Notes: a model not told the origin generated them from the sequence alone. Positions 37,441 to 51,746 are shown, counted from the first letter of the stretch. The stretch is 64,000 nucleotides of DNA from Didemnitutus sp047777955 (GCF_047777955.1 NZ_CP180537.1:4340001-4404000); one strand, 5' to 3'. Translations and numbers: made by a program.

Positions 37441-39861
37441 TCACTCGTTGCGCAGCGCGACGACCGGGTTCACACGCAGCGCCCGCAGCGCCGGCACGAG
37501 CGTGGCGAACGTCCCGGCGAGGCCGAGCGCCAGCACCGTGCCGATGAACGTGCCGGGATCGCGCGGGCTGACCGCGTAGAGGAACCCCGCCATCAGCTGG
37601 CCGGCGAAGAACGACACGCCGAGCCCCAGCGCCAGGCCGAGGCCAATCTGCCCGCCGCTCTGGCGCAGCACGAGGCCGAGCACGTCGCGCGGCGTCGCGC
37701 CGAGCGCCACGCGCACGCCGATCTCCGACGTGCGCTGTGCGACCGAGTAGCTCATCACGCCGTAGAGGCCGACGCCGGCCAGCACGAGCGCCACGGCGCC
37801 GAAGACGCCGAAGATCCAGGCGATGATCCGCTTCGAGAACCGCGCCTCCTCGAGCATCTGGTCGAGCGTCTGTGCGAAATAGACCGGCAGGTCGTCGCTC
37901 AGGCTGCTCACCGTCTGGCGCAGCACCGGCGCGAGCGCGACGGCGTCCCCGCCGCGCGCCTTCGCCATCACGGTCATGCGCCGGACGTCAGCCGACTGCG
38001 TGAACGGCACGTAGGCCTGCGGTCCCGGCTGCGCGTTGAAGCGCCCCTCCATGATCGGAGTCACCACGCCAACGACCGTCAGCCAGTCCTCTTTCTCGCC
38101 CGGCTTCCCCGCGCCGAAGTGGAAGCGGCGCCCGAGCGGCTCCTGGTTCGGCCAGTATTTCTGCACGAACGCCGTGTTGACGATCGCCACCTGCTGCGAC
38201 TGGGCGCTATCCGCGTCGGTGAAATCGCGCCCTTGCAACAGGCCGATGCCGAGCGTGGAGAAGAAATGCGGCGCGACGGCCTTGCAGCTCGAGGTGAGCG
38301 GCGGCTTGCCGGCGGCCTCCGGCGCGCGACCCTCGATCAGGATCGGCTGGCTGTTGTCCCAGGTCGGCTGCATGTCGCTGAGCGTAAAGTCCGCGATCTC
38401 CGGTCGCTCGCGCAGCCGCTCGATCAGGCGGGAGAAAAACTGCTTCTGCTTCGCCACGTCGTCATACTCGCGATCGAGCAGCGCCACGCGCCCCGAGTAG
38501 ATCCCGGCCGAGGTGAAGCCCAGCGGCAGCGCCTGCGTCTGGATCACGCTGCGGATCGTCAGGCCGGAGAGCACCAGCAGCAGGCACGACAGCGCCACCT
38601 CGCCCACGATCATCAGGCGCGCGAAGCGCCCGACGCCCGCGCTGGTCGAGCCGCGCCCGGCGTCCTTGAGCACGGTGTTCAAGTCCGGCCGCGAGTGCCG
38701 CCACGCCGGATAGAGCCCGGCCAGCAGGCACGAGGCGCCGGCCAGCCCGGCGGCGTAGAGCAGCGCCGCGCCGTCGAGGTCGAAGTGCATCCAGTAGGGC
38801 GGATGCGCGTCCGCCACCGCGCGCCGGAAAACCTCCAGGCTGCCCGCCGCGATGACGCAGCCGAACGCGGCGCCGGCGCACGAGAGCAGCAGCGCCTCCG
38901 CCAGCAACAGGCGCACGACGCGCGCGCGGCCGGCGCCGAGCGCGGCGCGCACGGCGAGTTCCTTCTCGCGCACGGATGAGCGGGCGAGGAGCAGGTTGCC
39001 GACGTTGGCGCAGGCGATGAGCATCACGAGCAGCACGGCGCCGAGCATGACGCCGAAGAGCTGCCGGTCCTCCTCGCTGGAAAAGCGCTCGAAGAGCGTC
39101 TGCGCGCCGAAGGTGACGCCGCGGTTGGTGTCGCCGTGGTCCTTGGCCAGCTGGGCGCCGAACGCCGCGACCTCGGCGTGCGCCTGCGCCAGCGTCACCC
39201 CGGGCTTGAGGCGGCCGAAGATCGTCAGGCCGCGCTCGTCGCGCTTGTCCTTCAGGTGCAGGTCGCGCATCGGCACGAACGCGCCGGCGTCCTCCGGAAA
39301 CCGGAAGCCCTCCGCCGCCACGCCCACGATCGTGGTCCACTCGCTGTTCACCTTGATCTGCCGCCCGACGATCGCGGGGTCGGCCTTGAAGCGGTTCGTC
39401 CACAGCGCATGGCTGAGCACGATCGTGCCCGGCGCGCCGGGCTGGTCGTCCTCGGCGGTGAACCACCGGCCGAGCGCGAGCGGCCCGGGCAGCATGGTCA
39501 TGCCGCTGGCCGACGTCGCCGTGCCGGCGATGCGCTCGGGCTCGCCGCCGGGGCCGCTGAGCGTCGTGGTCCGGTCCTCCAGCGCCGCCACGTCCGCGAA
39601 CGACCGCTGCCCGCGCCGGAAATCCTCGAACTCCGCCCACGACATGCCGAAGCGGTCGCGCGGCTGCGCCTCGTTGCGCCCGACTACCGCGACGATGCGC
39701 TCCTGCTCGGGAAACGGCAGCCCGCGCCAGAGGATGGCGTCGATGATGGAGAACATCGCCGTGTTGACGCCGATGCCGAGGCCGAGGGTGACGATGGCGA
39801 CAACACAGAACAGCGGGCTCTTCGCGAGAGTCCGCAGGGAAAGGCGCAGGTCGGACAACAT
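37441..39861 (-). CDS. ADOP-type FtsX/MacB-like ABC permease
   Basis: 806 residues. N-terminal TM anchor (LFCVVAIVTLGLGIGVNTAM), a MacB-type periplasmic core (WAEFEDFRRGQRSF, FGRLKPGVTLAQAHAEVAAF), a first FtsX domain with LMLGAV/LIACANVGNLLLARSSVREK, a second periplasmic core and a second FtsX domain near the C-terminus (GVFGAVALVLAGVGLYGVMS, SEIGVRVALGATPRDVLGLV) ending LRVNPVVALRNE. This doubled architecture is the ADOP family known from Acidobacteria and Verrucomicrobia. ATG 39861 is chosen over an upstream in-frame codon at 39912. No ATPase gene lies beside it. Function by family: efflux or lipid/envelope mechanotransmission, unproven. Confidence 0.9.
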   Translation of the reverse strand: MLSDLRLSLRTLAKSPLFCVVAIVTLGLGIGVNTAMFSIIDAILWRGLPFPEQERIVAVVGRNEAQPRDRFGMSWAEFEDFRRGQRSFADVAALEDRTTTLSGPGGEPERIAGTATSASGMTMLPGPLALGRWFTAEDDQPGAPGTIVLSHALWTNRFKADPAIVGRQIKVNSEWTTIVGVAAEGFRFPEDAGAFVPMRDLHLKDKRDERGLTIFGRLKPGVTLAQAHAEVAAFGAQLAKDHGDTNRGVTFGAQTLFERFSSEEDRQLFGVMLGAVLLVMLIACANVGNLLLARSSVREKELAVRAALGAGRARVVRLLLAEALLLSCAGAAFGCVIAAGSLEVFRRAVADAHPPYWMHFDLDGAALLYAAGLAGASCLLAGLYPAWRHSRPDLNTVLKDAGRGSTSAGVGRFARLMIVGEVALSCLLLVLSGLTIRSVIQTQALPLGFTSAGIYSGRVALLDREYDDVAKQKQFFSRLIERLRERPEIADFTLSDMQPTWDNSQPILIEGRAPEAAGKPPLTSSCKAVAPHFFSTLGIGLLQGRDFTDADSAQSQQVAIVNTAFVQKYWPNQEPLGRRFHFGAGKPGEKEDWLTVVGVVTPIMEGRFNAQPGPQAYVPFTQSADVRRMTVMAKARGGDAVALAPVLRQTVSSLSDDLPVYFAQTLDQMLEEARFSKRIIAWIFGVFGAVALVLAGVGLYGVMSYSVAQRTSEIGVRVALGATPRDVLGLVLRQSGGQIGLGLALGLGVSFFAGQLMAGFLYAVSPRDPGTFIGTVLALGLAGTFATLVPALRALRVNPVVALRNE

Positions 39862-40188
39862 GGGTAACGTGGGTTGTCCGCCAACACCCGCGGCGACCCG
39901 CGCCGGTTGCACAAATTACCGCCGCCCGCCCGCCGCGGGCGAAAAAGAAAGCGGGCGAGGCTCGTAGCCGCCTCGCCCGCGCTTACCCCGGCGTGACCTG
40001 GTTCAGTATGCGACCCCCGAAGGCGCGGGCCGTTGCCGTGCCTCGCCGCCACCCGGCCGCCGGCCCGTGCCCGACGTCTGGACGGGCGTCGAGGCACGGG
40101 CGGGGCGGATCGGGCAAGCGGCGGGCATGGCAGTTCACCCCCACATGCGCAGAAAACGTCCGGAACGGCTCAGCCGGCCGGAAGAAAA
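39862..40188. other. 327-base gap with terminator and a second long stem, no protein gene
   Basis: No supported coding frame. Besides the terminator at 39942-39980 it holds a second folded block: CCGTGCCTCG (40036-40045) pairs perfectly with CGAGGCACGG (40090-40099), with GCCCGT (40063-40068) and ACGGGC (40082-40087) nested inside. This may be the 3' untranslated region of the kinase transcript or a small RNA on the minus strand. The rest shows nothing recognisable. Confidence 0.5.
39942..39980 (-). terminator. Rho-independent terminator 3' of the Ser/Thr kinase gene
   Basis: Perfect 11-bp stem GCGGGCGAGGC (39951-39961) / GCCTCGCCCGC (39970-39980) with an 8-base loop, followed on the minus strand by TTTCTTTTTC. 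It lies about 210 bases beyond the kinase stop, which is far for a direct terminator. Confidence 0.85.
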
Positions 40189-43097
40189 TCAATTTTTCCA
40201 GCGCGCCGCCTCCGCGCCGCGCCCGGTCTGCTCGTATAGCTCCGCCAGCAGCCGCCGCACGCGGGCCGCGGTGCGCGGCAAGGCCGGGTTGTCCGGCGCG
40301 GCGGCCATCGCCCGGCGGAAGCTCGCATCGCAGGCCAGCAACGTCGCCTCGGCGCCGGCGGACTCGCCGCTGCGCAGCTGGGCCTCGCCCTGCCCGAGTT
40401 GGGCGCCGAGCGTGTCGGCGTGGTTCTCCCCGACCGTCCGGCGGCGCTGCGCGAAGACGGCGGCGAACAGCGGCAGCGCCTCCGCCGGACGGCCCTCGTC
40501 CAGGCGCAGCGCGGCCTCGCGGTAGCTCAGCTCCAGCGCGCGCGGCGCGGTCGGCCCGAGCGCGCGGCCGGCGATGCGGCGGGCCTGGGCGAACAGCTCG
40601 TCCGCCTCCGTCCAGTTCCTCTGCGCCGCGCGCGCCCGCGCCAGCACCAGCAGCGCATCGAAGGTCTGCACGTGCTCCGGCCCGAAGCGCTTCCGCAGCC
40701 GCTCCAGCGCTTCGCCCGCCAGCCGCCCCGCCGCGGCGGGATCGTCCTGCTCGAGGTGGACGCCCGCGCGGGCGACGGCGGCCGCGAGCGTGACGGCGTG
40801 GTCGGCCCCGAGCACGCGCGTCTCGACCGGGAGCGTGCGGTCGAACCGCTCCGCCGCCTCGGCGAAGCGCCCGGCCTGCACGTAGATGTTCGCCAGGATG
40901 TCCGAGGCCCCGAGCGTCTGCGGGTGTTCCGCCCCGAGCACGCGGTCGCGGATCGCCACGACCTTCCGGCCGAGCTCGACCGCCTCGCTCATCCGGCCGG
41001 CCATGCAGTAGATGGCCGCGAGGTTGATCATCGTCGGCAGCGTCTGCGGATGCTCGGCGCCGAGCACGCGGCTCTTGACCGCGATCGTCTCCTCGCTGAG
41101 CCGGATCGCCTCGTCCAGCCGGCCAAGCTCGGTCAGGGCGAGGGCGAGATTCGACAGCACCATGAGCGTGCCCGGGGCCTCGGGACCGAGCGTGCGCCGG
41201 CTGACCTCGACCGAGCGCCGCAGCAGCGGCTCGGCCTCGGCGAACTTGCCCTGCCCGAGCAGGATCGCCTGCAGCGCGTTGCGCACCTGCACGGTGAGGG
41301 CGTGCTCGGGACCGAACTGCCGCTCGAGGCGCGCGAGCGTCTCGGCGGCGAGCGCGGCGGCCTCCGGCAGGCGGCTCTGCAGGCGCAGCACGTGCGCCAG
41401 CTGGCCGGCGGTGCGGAGCGCACCCTCGCCGTCGTCGCCCGCCGCGCGCCGGTGCAGCGCGCGCGCCGCGACGAGCTGCTGCTCCGCCGCCGGGAATTCG
41501 CCGAGCGCGATGTAGGTGCTGGCCAGCGTCTCGCGGATCGCCGCCTCCACCCGCGGCTGGTCGCCAAAGCGGCCCTCGAGGCGGGCGGCCGCGCGGTCGA
41601 GCACGGTGCGGAGCTTGAGGTCGCGGTCGCGCTGGTTGTCCGGCGAAGCCTGCGCCAGCAGGTCCTCGCGGAGGAAATCCGACAGCGCGCGGCTCGATGC
41701 GGCCTCGCTCGCGGCGGTCCGCTCCGCCCGCTCGGCGCGGGCGCGCGCGGCGGCCTCGGCGGCGGCGCGCTGGTCGGCCAGCTGCTCGGCGCGCTGCGCG
41801 CGGACGGCCTGGGTCCGGCTGACGACCGTGGCGGCCACCAGGGCGGCGAAGACCAGGATGCCGGCGGCGTAGGCGGCGCGGTTCCGCTGGAGGGATTTTC
41901 CCAGGCGATAAAGCCGGCTCGGCGCCGCGGCGGTGACGGGCTCGTGGCGCTGGTGGCGCACGAGGTCGCTCGCCAGGGCGTTGGCGGTCGCGTAGCGGCG
42001 GGCCCGGTCCTTTTCCAGGCAGCGCAGCACGATCCAGTCGAGGTCCCCCGCAACTGCGCCACCAGCCGCGCGGGCGTGGTGACCCTCATCAGCGCGGTCG
42101 CGCCGCGATCCTCCGCCCCGAGGCGCTGCACGAACAGCGAGGGCCGCACGGCCTCGACCTCGCGGATGCGCCGGCGCCATTCGAGCGCGTCGACCCCGCC
42201 GCGCGCGTCGTGCGGCGTGCGGCCGGTGAGCAGCTCGTGCAGCACGACGCCGAGGCTGTAGATGTCGCTGCGGGTATCGAGGTCGGCGTCGCCGGCCACC
42301 TGCTCCGGGCTCATGTAGCCGGGCGTGCCGACGAACTGCGCGACCTGCGTCACCGCCGGCAGCGCGCCGCCGCCGGCCGTGGCCTTCGCGATGCCGAAGT
42401 CGATGATCTTCGGCCGCGCCACGCCGTCGGCGACCGAGACCAGGAGGTTGGACGGCTTGAGGTCGCGGTGGATGACGCCCTTCTGGTGCGCGTGCTGCAC
42501 GGCGTGGCAGACCTGGAGGAAGAGCTCGAGCCGCTCCGGGACCGACAGCGCCCGCTCGTCGCAATACCGGGTCAGCGGCACGCCCTCGACCAGCTCCATC
42601 GCGAAATACGGCCGGCCCCGCGGCGTCGTGCCGGCCGCAAACACCCGCGCGATCGCGGGGTGGTCCATCATCGCCAGCGCCTGCCGCTCGGCGTCGAAGC
42701 GCGCGAGGACCTCGTGCGTGTCCATGCCGGGCTTGATCACCTTCAGCGCCACCGTGCGGCGCAGCGGCTCGGCCTGCTCGGCGCGGTAGACCACGCCCAC
42801 GCCGCCCTCGCCGAGCCGGGCGCGGAGGGTGAACGGCCCCACCTGGGCGCCGATGAGGTTCTCCTCGGCGGTCGCCGCCGCCGGCGCCGGGTGGCCGAGC
42901 GCGGCGGCGATCGCCTCGCCGGCCGTCTCCTCGAGGAAGCCCTCCGTCTTCGGGTGCAGGGCCAGCAGCATCTCGACCCGCGCCACCAGCGTGGCGTCGC
43001 CGCCCGCCGCCGTGCGCAGGTAGGCCGCGCGCGCCTCGGGCGGCTGCGCGAGCGTGGCGGCGAAGAGGGTTTCCTCGCGTTCGAGGGAGCTGGGCAT
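40189..43097 (-). CDS. Transmembrane Ser/Thr protein kinase with TPR repeats, broken by a one-base frameshift
   Basis: About 969 residues after repair. Kinase domain (about 85-370): Gly-rich loop LGEGGVGVVYRAE, VALKV with Lys119, VIHRDLKPSN with Asp212, IIDFGIAKA with Asp233 and GTPGYMSPEQ. The frame breaks at the CCCCC run 42045-42049 (minus-strand G5): LVAQLRGT should read LVAQLRGDLDWIVLRCLEKD. A TM segment follows (AAYAAGILVFAALVAATVVS), then a long extracytoplasmic run of TPR-like units with repeated LGAEHPQTL/FGPEH motifs. The order matches the kinase-TPR proteins paired with ECF sigma genes in Acidobacteria and Verrucomicrobia. The sigma gene lies 40 bases upstream, so they form one operon. 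Confidence 0.9.
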
Positions 43098-43137
43098 GCG
43101 GGTCAGCTAGACAGGCGGAAAAACGGACGCGAACGGC

Positions 43138-43749
43138 TCAGGATTTTTCGGGCCCGGGCGCGAGTTCCTGCATCTCGCGGAGCAGCCAGACGCGGGCGAA
43201 CGTCCACCCGCGCTTCGCCGCGGCGTGCGAGATGCCCTGCGCCTCGGCCACCTGCTCGAGCGTCAGGCCGGCGAAATAGCGCAGTTTCACCAGCTCGGCC
43301 TTCTCCGGCGCCGCGGCGGCGAGCCGGTCGAGGGCCTCGCTGAGGGCGACGAGCCGCTCGTCGGGCATCGCCTGCGGCAGCTCGAGCTCGTCGAGCGGGA
43401 GGCGTTCCGCGCCCGCGCCCCGGCGCGCGGCCTGGCGCTGGCGCGCGCGGTCGATCAGGATGCGGCGCATGGCCTCCGCGGCCGCGGCGAGGAAGTGCCG
43501 TCGGTTCTGCCACGCCGGCTGGTCGTCGCCGCCGAGGCGCAGCCAGGCCTCGTGGACCAGCGCGGTGGCCTGGAGCGTCTGGCCCGCGCGCTCGCGCGCG
43601 AGCTTGGCGGCGGCGAGGCGGCGCAGTTCGTCGTAGACGCGCGCCATGAGCTCGTTCGCGGCGGTGGCATCGCCGGCGCGCACGCGTCCGAGGATCAACG
43701 TGATTTCGCCCACGGGGCGCGAGGATGCGTCCGCCGCCGCGCGGCTCAA
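43138..43749 (-). CDS. ECF sigma factor paired with the Ser/Thr kinase
   Basis: 203 residues if the TTG at 43749 starts it; a GTG at 43713 would give VGEITLILGRVRAGD, closer to the usual N-terminus. Region 2: ELMARVYDELRRLAAAKLAR, LQATALVHEAWLRLGG, and NRRHFLAAAAEAMRRILIDR. Region 4: ELVKLRYFAGLTLEQVAEAQ followed by GISHAAAKRGWTFARVWLLR. This is the group of ECF sigma factors that lies beside kinase genes, where phosphorylation by the kinase is thought to control sigma activity. Transcribed with the kinase and divergent from the small membrane protein gene. Confidence 0.9.
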   Translation of the reverse strand: MSRAAADASSRPVGEITLILGRVRAGDATAANELMARVYDELRRLAAAKLARERAGQTLQATALVHEAWLRLGGDDQPAWQNRRHFLAAAAEAMRRILIDRARQRQAARRGAGAERLPLDELELPQAMPDERLVALSEALDRLAAAAPEKAELVKLRYFAGLTLEQVAEAQGISHAAAKRGWTFARVWLLREMQELAPGPEKS

Positions 43750-43831
43750 GGCGCAATTGCTCCGGTGACACGGCGGCGCCGGGGCGAAAAACGGCTGGCG
43801 CTCCCGCCGCCGTCGCGCCGATGCTGCGCGC

Positions 43832-44206
43832 GTGAACCCGCTCGCCCTGCTCGCGCCGCTCTTCTTCGCGTTCGAGCTCTGGCAGCTGTTCGTCGGCGAG
43901 CGCTACCTCGGCATCCAGCGCATCCGCGCCCACGCCGACCCGCGCGAGCTGCCGCTGTCCGCCGGCCGGGCGGCGTTCTGGGCCGGCGGGCTGCTCGTCT
44001 ACTTCGCCTGGATGACCACGCTCCTGCTGCACCCGCTCGGCCGGGCGCAGGGCTTCGCGCTCCTCGGCACGACCGCGATCGGCTACGGCCTGCGCGCGGC
44101 CGCGCCGCTGAAGTGGACACTCGTCATCCTGACCTTCGAGGGCGCCATCCGCATCGGCATGCTGCTGTCCCTCTCCGTCACGACCTGGCGCGCGCTGCTG
44201 CGCTAG
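43832..44206 (+). CDS. Small integral membrane protein of unknown function
   Basis: 124 residues from a GTG start at 43832. Three or four TM segments (ALLAPLFFAFELWQLFV, AAFWAGGLLVYFAWMTTLLL, FALLGTTAIGYGL, LVILTFEGAIRIGMLL) with a conserved-looking FELWQLFVGERYLGI loop. No motif points to a function. It is divergent from the sigma factor gene and converges with the next gene, overlapping it by four bases. Confidence 0.65.
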   Translation: MNPLALLAPLFFAFELWQLFVGERYLGIQRIRAHADPRELPLSAGRAAFWAGGLLVYFAWMTTLLLHPLGRAQGFALLGTTAIGYGLRAAAPLKWTLVILTFEGAIRIGMLLSLSVTTWRALLR

Positions 44207-44472
44207 CCCCGCAGCCGCCGCGGCGCCGGACCGCCGCCCGAGGCGGCGAAGAACTCCTGCGCCTGCGTGAGCAGCTGGGCGTAGCGGCCGTAGTCGCCCG
44301 CCCAGGAATTCGGCACGCACACGCGCTTGATCACGCCCTGGCCCACCTGGTCCGGTGCGTCCCGATCCGGCGTCAGCTCGACGGTGAAGGGCGGATTGTG
44401 CGTGTGCACCACGTAGTGGCGCCCGGCCTCGCGGTCGTCCCGGTCGATGCGCACGAAATGCGGGAAACTCAT
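44203..44472 (-). CDS. Small hypothetical protein
   Basis: 89 residues from ATG 44472: MSFPHFVRIDRDDREAGRHY, then VVHTHNPPFTVELTPDRD and PNSWAGDYGRYAQLLTQAQE. No signal peptide or membrane segment; it looks like a small soluble alpha/beta protein. The frame stays open upstream in the same register, but nothing before this ATG looks coding. It lies head to head with the coiled-coil membrane protein gene (129 bases). Family not recognised. Confidence 0.6.
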   Translation of the reverse strand: MSFPHFVRIDRDDREAGRHYVVHTHNPPFTVELTPDRDAPDQVGQGVIKRVCVPNSWAGDYGRYAQLLTQAQEFFAASGGGPAPRRLRG

Positions 44473-44601
44473 GGGAACGCCGCGACGATGCCGCGGAACG
44501 CCGGCGGCACAAGGGCCGATTTCGCTCGGGCCGCGCGCGGGTTTAGCCTTGAGATGCGCCGTTGCCCGAGGGAAAACGAGCCCAGCGCGCGAAATCGCCC
44601 C

Positions 44602-46020
44602 ATGAATCTCGAACCCGCTCCCCGCCTGCCGAAGTGGATCTTTCTCGCGATCGACGCCGGCCTCCTCCTCCTCGCGTTCGTCATCGTCTACTTTGCCAAG
44701 GACCCCTACGCCCCGCTGCCGTTCGTGAGCGCGGTCCTGTGCGCGGCGCTCGCCGCCGTCATCGGCCTCGTGCCCTTCCTGATCGACTTCGCCGCCGACA
44801 CGGCCGAGGCGGTCCAGCACGAGCGCGAGCGCATCAACGAGCAGGTCGCGCGCCTCCACGCCGCCACCGAGAGCCTCGCGCGCGCCGCCGCCCAGATCAA
44901 GGCGGTCGAGGAAGCCGTCCACAAGTCCGCCCGCGACGCCGAGACGCTGCCCTACCGCATGCAGGAGAAGCTGGCCGAGTTCAACGAGGCCCTCGCCGCC
45001 AAGGAGGAGAGCGACCGCGAGGCGCTGGAGACCGAGCTCGAGGAACTGCGCGCCGCCAACACCGACCAGCTCAAGGGCACGGCGGAGAAGATCGCGAAGG
45101 CCGCCGCCGACTGGGCCGCGCTCGAGGTCGCCACCCGCAAGCAGCTCACCGCCGCCGAGGCCGCGCTTGCCAAGTTGCAGAGCGGGTCGAGCGACGCCGC
45201 CGCGGAATTCCAGGCGAAGATCGCCGCCGCCCTCAAGGACCTCGACACCCGGATCGCCGCGCTCAAGCACGCCGCCGCCGGCGTGCCCACGACGATCGCC
45301 GTCGTGGCGGCGCCCGCCGCCGCTCCGGCCCCGGCTCCGGTCGCGGCGAACGACGGCGCCCACCCGCCGCCGCCACCGGCGGAGCCCGCGGCTCCCGCTC
45401 CCGCGGTCGCCGCACCTGCGGAGCCTTCCGCCGCCGACTCTCCCGTCGCCTCCGCGGCGCCGGCCCCGGAGGCCGCGTCCTCCGATCCCGCTCCCGCCGC
45501 CACCGAGCCCCCGAAGCCGAAGAAGCCGCGCGCCCCGCGCAAGCCGAAGGCCGAGGACACCCTTCTCGCCATGTCGGCCGACGAGTCGCCGGCCGCCGCG
45601 AACGGCACCGAGCATCCGTCGGTCGCCCCCGCGCCCGCCCCGGCCGAACCGGAGCCGGCCTCCGTCGTCGTCGCGCGCGACGAGCCCCCCGCCGCCCCCG
45701 CCAGTGACGAACCCGCCGGCGAAGCGCCCGCCGCCAGCGAGGTCGAGTCCTCGACTTCGTCCGACGGCGCCACGCGTCTACTCGCGACGGCCTACATCGG
45801 CATCGGCAACAAGCTCTTCATCCGCGGCGACGGCCCCGGCCTGTCGTGGGATCACGGCATCCCGATGCAGTTCGTCTCGATCGGCAAGTGGGGCTGGTCG
45901 ACGCACGACGCCACCGGTCCCGTCCGCTGCAAGCTCTACAAGAACGACGAGCTCGCCTCGCTCGTCGGCGAGCTCACGCTCGAGGCCGGCCGCCACACCG
46001 AGGTGACGGCGCAGTTCTGA
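44602..46020 (+). CDS. Membrane-anchored coiled-coil protein with Pro/Ala linker and C-terminal beta domain
   Basis: 472 residues. Two TM helices (about 12-32 LPKWIFLAIDAGLLLLAFVI and 42-62) are followed by a long coiled coil (about 65-225; HERERINEQVARLHAATESL, LETELEELRAANTDQLKGT), a low-complexity Pro/Ala/Glu linker (about 230-395) including KPKKPRAPRKPKAED, and a compact C-terminal domain of about 75 residues (LLATAYIGIGNKLFIRGDGP, FVSIGKWGWSTHDATGPVR, CKLYKNDELASLVGELTLE). The layout suggests a spacer holding a small binding domain away from the membrane. No family is recognised; its promoter faces the small hypothetical gene. Confidence 0.7.
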   Translation: MNLEPAPRLPKWIFLAIDAGLLLLAFVIVYFAKDPYAPLPFVSAVLCAALAAVIGLVPFLIDFAADTAEAVQHERERINEQVARLHAATESLARAAAQIKAVEEAVHKSARDAETLPYRMQEKLAEFNEALAAKEESDREALETELEELRAANTDQLKGTAEKIAKAAADWAALEVATRKQLTAAEAALAKLQSGSSDAAAEFQAKIAAALKDLDTRIAALKHAAAGVPTTIAVVAAPAAAPAPAPVAANDGAHPPPPPAEPAAPAPAVAAPAEPSAADSPVASAAPAPEAASSDPAPAATEPPKPKKPRAPRKPKAEDTLLAMSADESPAAANGTEHPSVAPAPAPAEPEPASVVVARDEPPAAPASDEPAGEAPAASEVESSTSSDGATRLLATAYIGIGNKLFIRGDGPGLSWDHGIPMQFVSIGKWGWSTHDATGPVRCKLYKNDELASLVGELTLEAGRHTEVTAQF

Positions 46021-46048
46021 CCGGCCGGCGCCGCGGCGCCCGGTCCGT

Positions 46049-46258
46049 TCAGTAGTGCGGTGGGCGCTCGTCCGCCGCGTCGCCTTCGCTCGGCGACGAG
46101 GCGCCGCCGGGCTGCTGCGCGCGGAGGACGGCCAGCTCGGCCTGCAGGCGCGCCAGCTGCTCGGCGATTTCGAGCATGGCCTTGTCCTGCTCGGTGCTGT
46201 GGCGTTGCAGGTGGGCGTAGCGCTCCTCGAGGCGCGTGAGTCTCTCGGCGTCGGTCAT
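46049..46258 (-). CDS. slyX: SlyX-family protein
   Basis: 69 residues, the usual SlyX size. Begins MTDAERLTRLEERYAHLQRH, a heptad-patterned coiled coil (TEQDKAMLEIAEQLARLQAE), and ends with the family's DERPPHY tail. A cytoplasmic protein of unknown molecular role. Divergent from the phosphodiesterase gene (51 bases) and convergent with the coiled-coil membrane protein gene, with a GGCGCC-GC-GGCGCC palindrome between them at 46027-46040. Confidence 0.9.
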   Translation of the reverse strand: MTDAERLTRLEERYAHLQRHSTEQDKAMLEIAEQLARLQAELAVLRAQQPGGASSPSEGDAADERPPHY

Positions 46259-47504
46259 CGGCGGCAGAATGTGCATTGCGCCGCCGGCCGCCAATCCCAG
46301 AGTCAGGGGATGCGTTTCGCCGCCTGCCTCGGTCTGCTCATCGCGCTCGCCGGCCTCTCGTCGTGCCAGCAACCCGCCGCCGCCCACCGGGCCCGGCCGC
46401 AGGACGAGCTGCTGATCCTCGTCTCGATCGACGGCTTCCGCTGGGACTACCTCGATCGCTACGACGTGCCGACGCTGCGGCAGCTCGCGCGCGAGGGCGT
46501 GCACGCGCAGCGGATGACGCCCTGCTTCCCCTCCAAGACGTTTCCCAACCACTACACGCTCGTCACCGGCCTGCGCCCGGAGTCGCACGGCATCGTCTCG
46601 AACTGGTTCTGGGATCCCGCCTACGCGGAGACCTTCGGCATGAGCAAGCCCGACAGCAACGCCGAGTCGCGCTGGTGGGACGAGGGCGAGCCGGTCTGGA
46701 TCACGGCGGAGAAACAGGGCGTGCGCAGCGCGTGCTATTTCTGGCCGGGCTCGGAAACGGAGATCCGCGGCGTGCGCCCGACGCTCTTCCAGAAATTCAA
46801 CGGCCGCCTCCGAAGCGACGCGCGGGTCGACGGCCTGCTGGCCTGGCTCGACCGGCCGGCGGCGCAGCGCCCACGCTTCTGCACGCTGTATTTCGACCTC
46901 GTCGACCACGCCGGCCACACCTTCGGCCCCGAGTCGCCCGAGACCGCCGCCGCCGCCCACGAAGCCGACGCCGCGATCGCCCGCCTGCTCGCCGGCCTGG
47001 CCGCGCGCGGCCTGCGCGAGAAGACCAACCTCGTCATCGTTTCCGACCACGGCATGTCCGAGTGCGGCCCCGACCGCGTCGTGTTCATCGAGGACCTGAT
47101 GGATCCGACGAAGGTCCGGGTCGAGTCGACCGGTCCCAACGGCGGCGTGCGCCCGCTCCCGGGCACGGTCACCGCCGCCGCCCTGGCGGCGAGCATCCGC
47201 GCCAAGGCGCCGCCGCAGCTCCACGTCTATCTCCGCGAGGAGATGCCCGAGCGCTTCCATTACCGCCGCAACCCGCGCATCCCCGACGTCATGCTCGTGA
47301 TGGACGACCACTGGAGCATCGAGAGCAAGGTCGGCTGGCCCTCACGCCGCGCCACCTACGTCAAGGGCTCGCACGGCTGGGACCCCGCGCTGCCGAACAT
47401 GGGCGCGCTCTTCCTCGCGCAGGGGCCGGCCTTCCGCCGCGGGCACGAGTTCGCCGACGTGGAGAACATCCACGTCTACAACCTGCTCTGCGCGGTGCTC
47501 GGCA

Positions 47505-51746
<4,242 letters not shown>

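Noticed and set aside
39983..40030. CTGAACCAGGTCA on the minus strand, resembling the conserved stretch of signal recognition particle RNA
   Set aside because: The following bases lack the GGAA tetraloop and the AGCAG segment that define that RNA, so the likeness is too short.
41133..43097. Stand-alone kinase ending soon after the kinase domain
   Set aside because: The frame after 42045 turns into Arg/Ala/Ser low complexity, while the neighbouring frame continues the kinase C-lobe, TM helix and TPR repeats. It is one frameshifted gene.
44473..45615. N-terminal extension of the minus-strand 89-residue protein to a protein of about 470 residues
   Set aside because: The upstream part is antisense to the coiled-coil membrane protein and is Gly/Arg/Leu low complexity. 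Only the part after ATG 44472 has protein-like composition.
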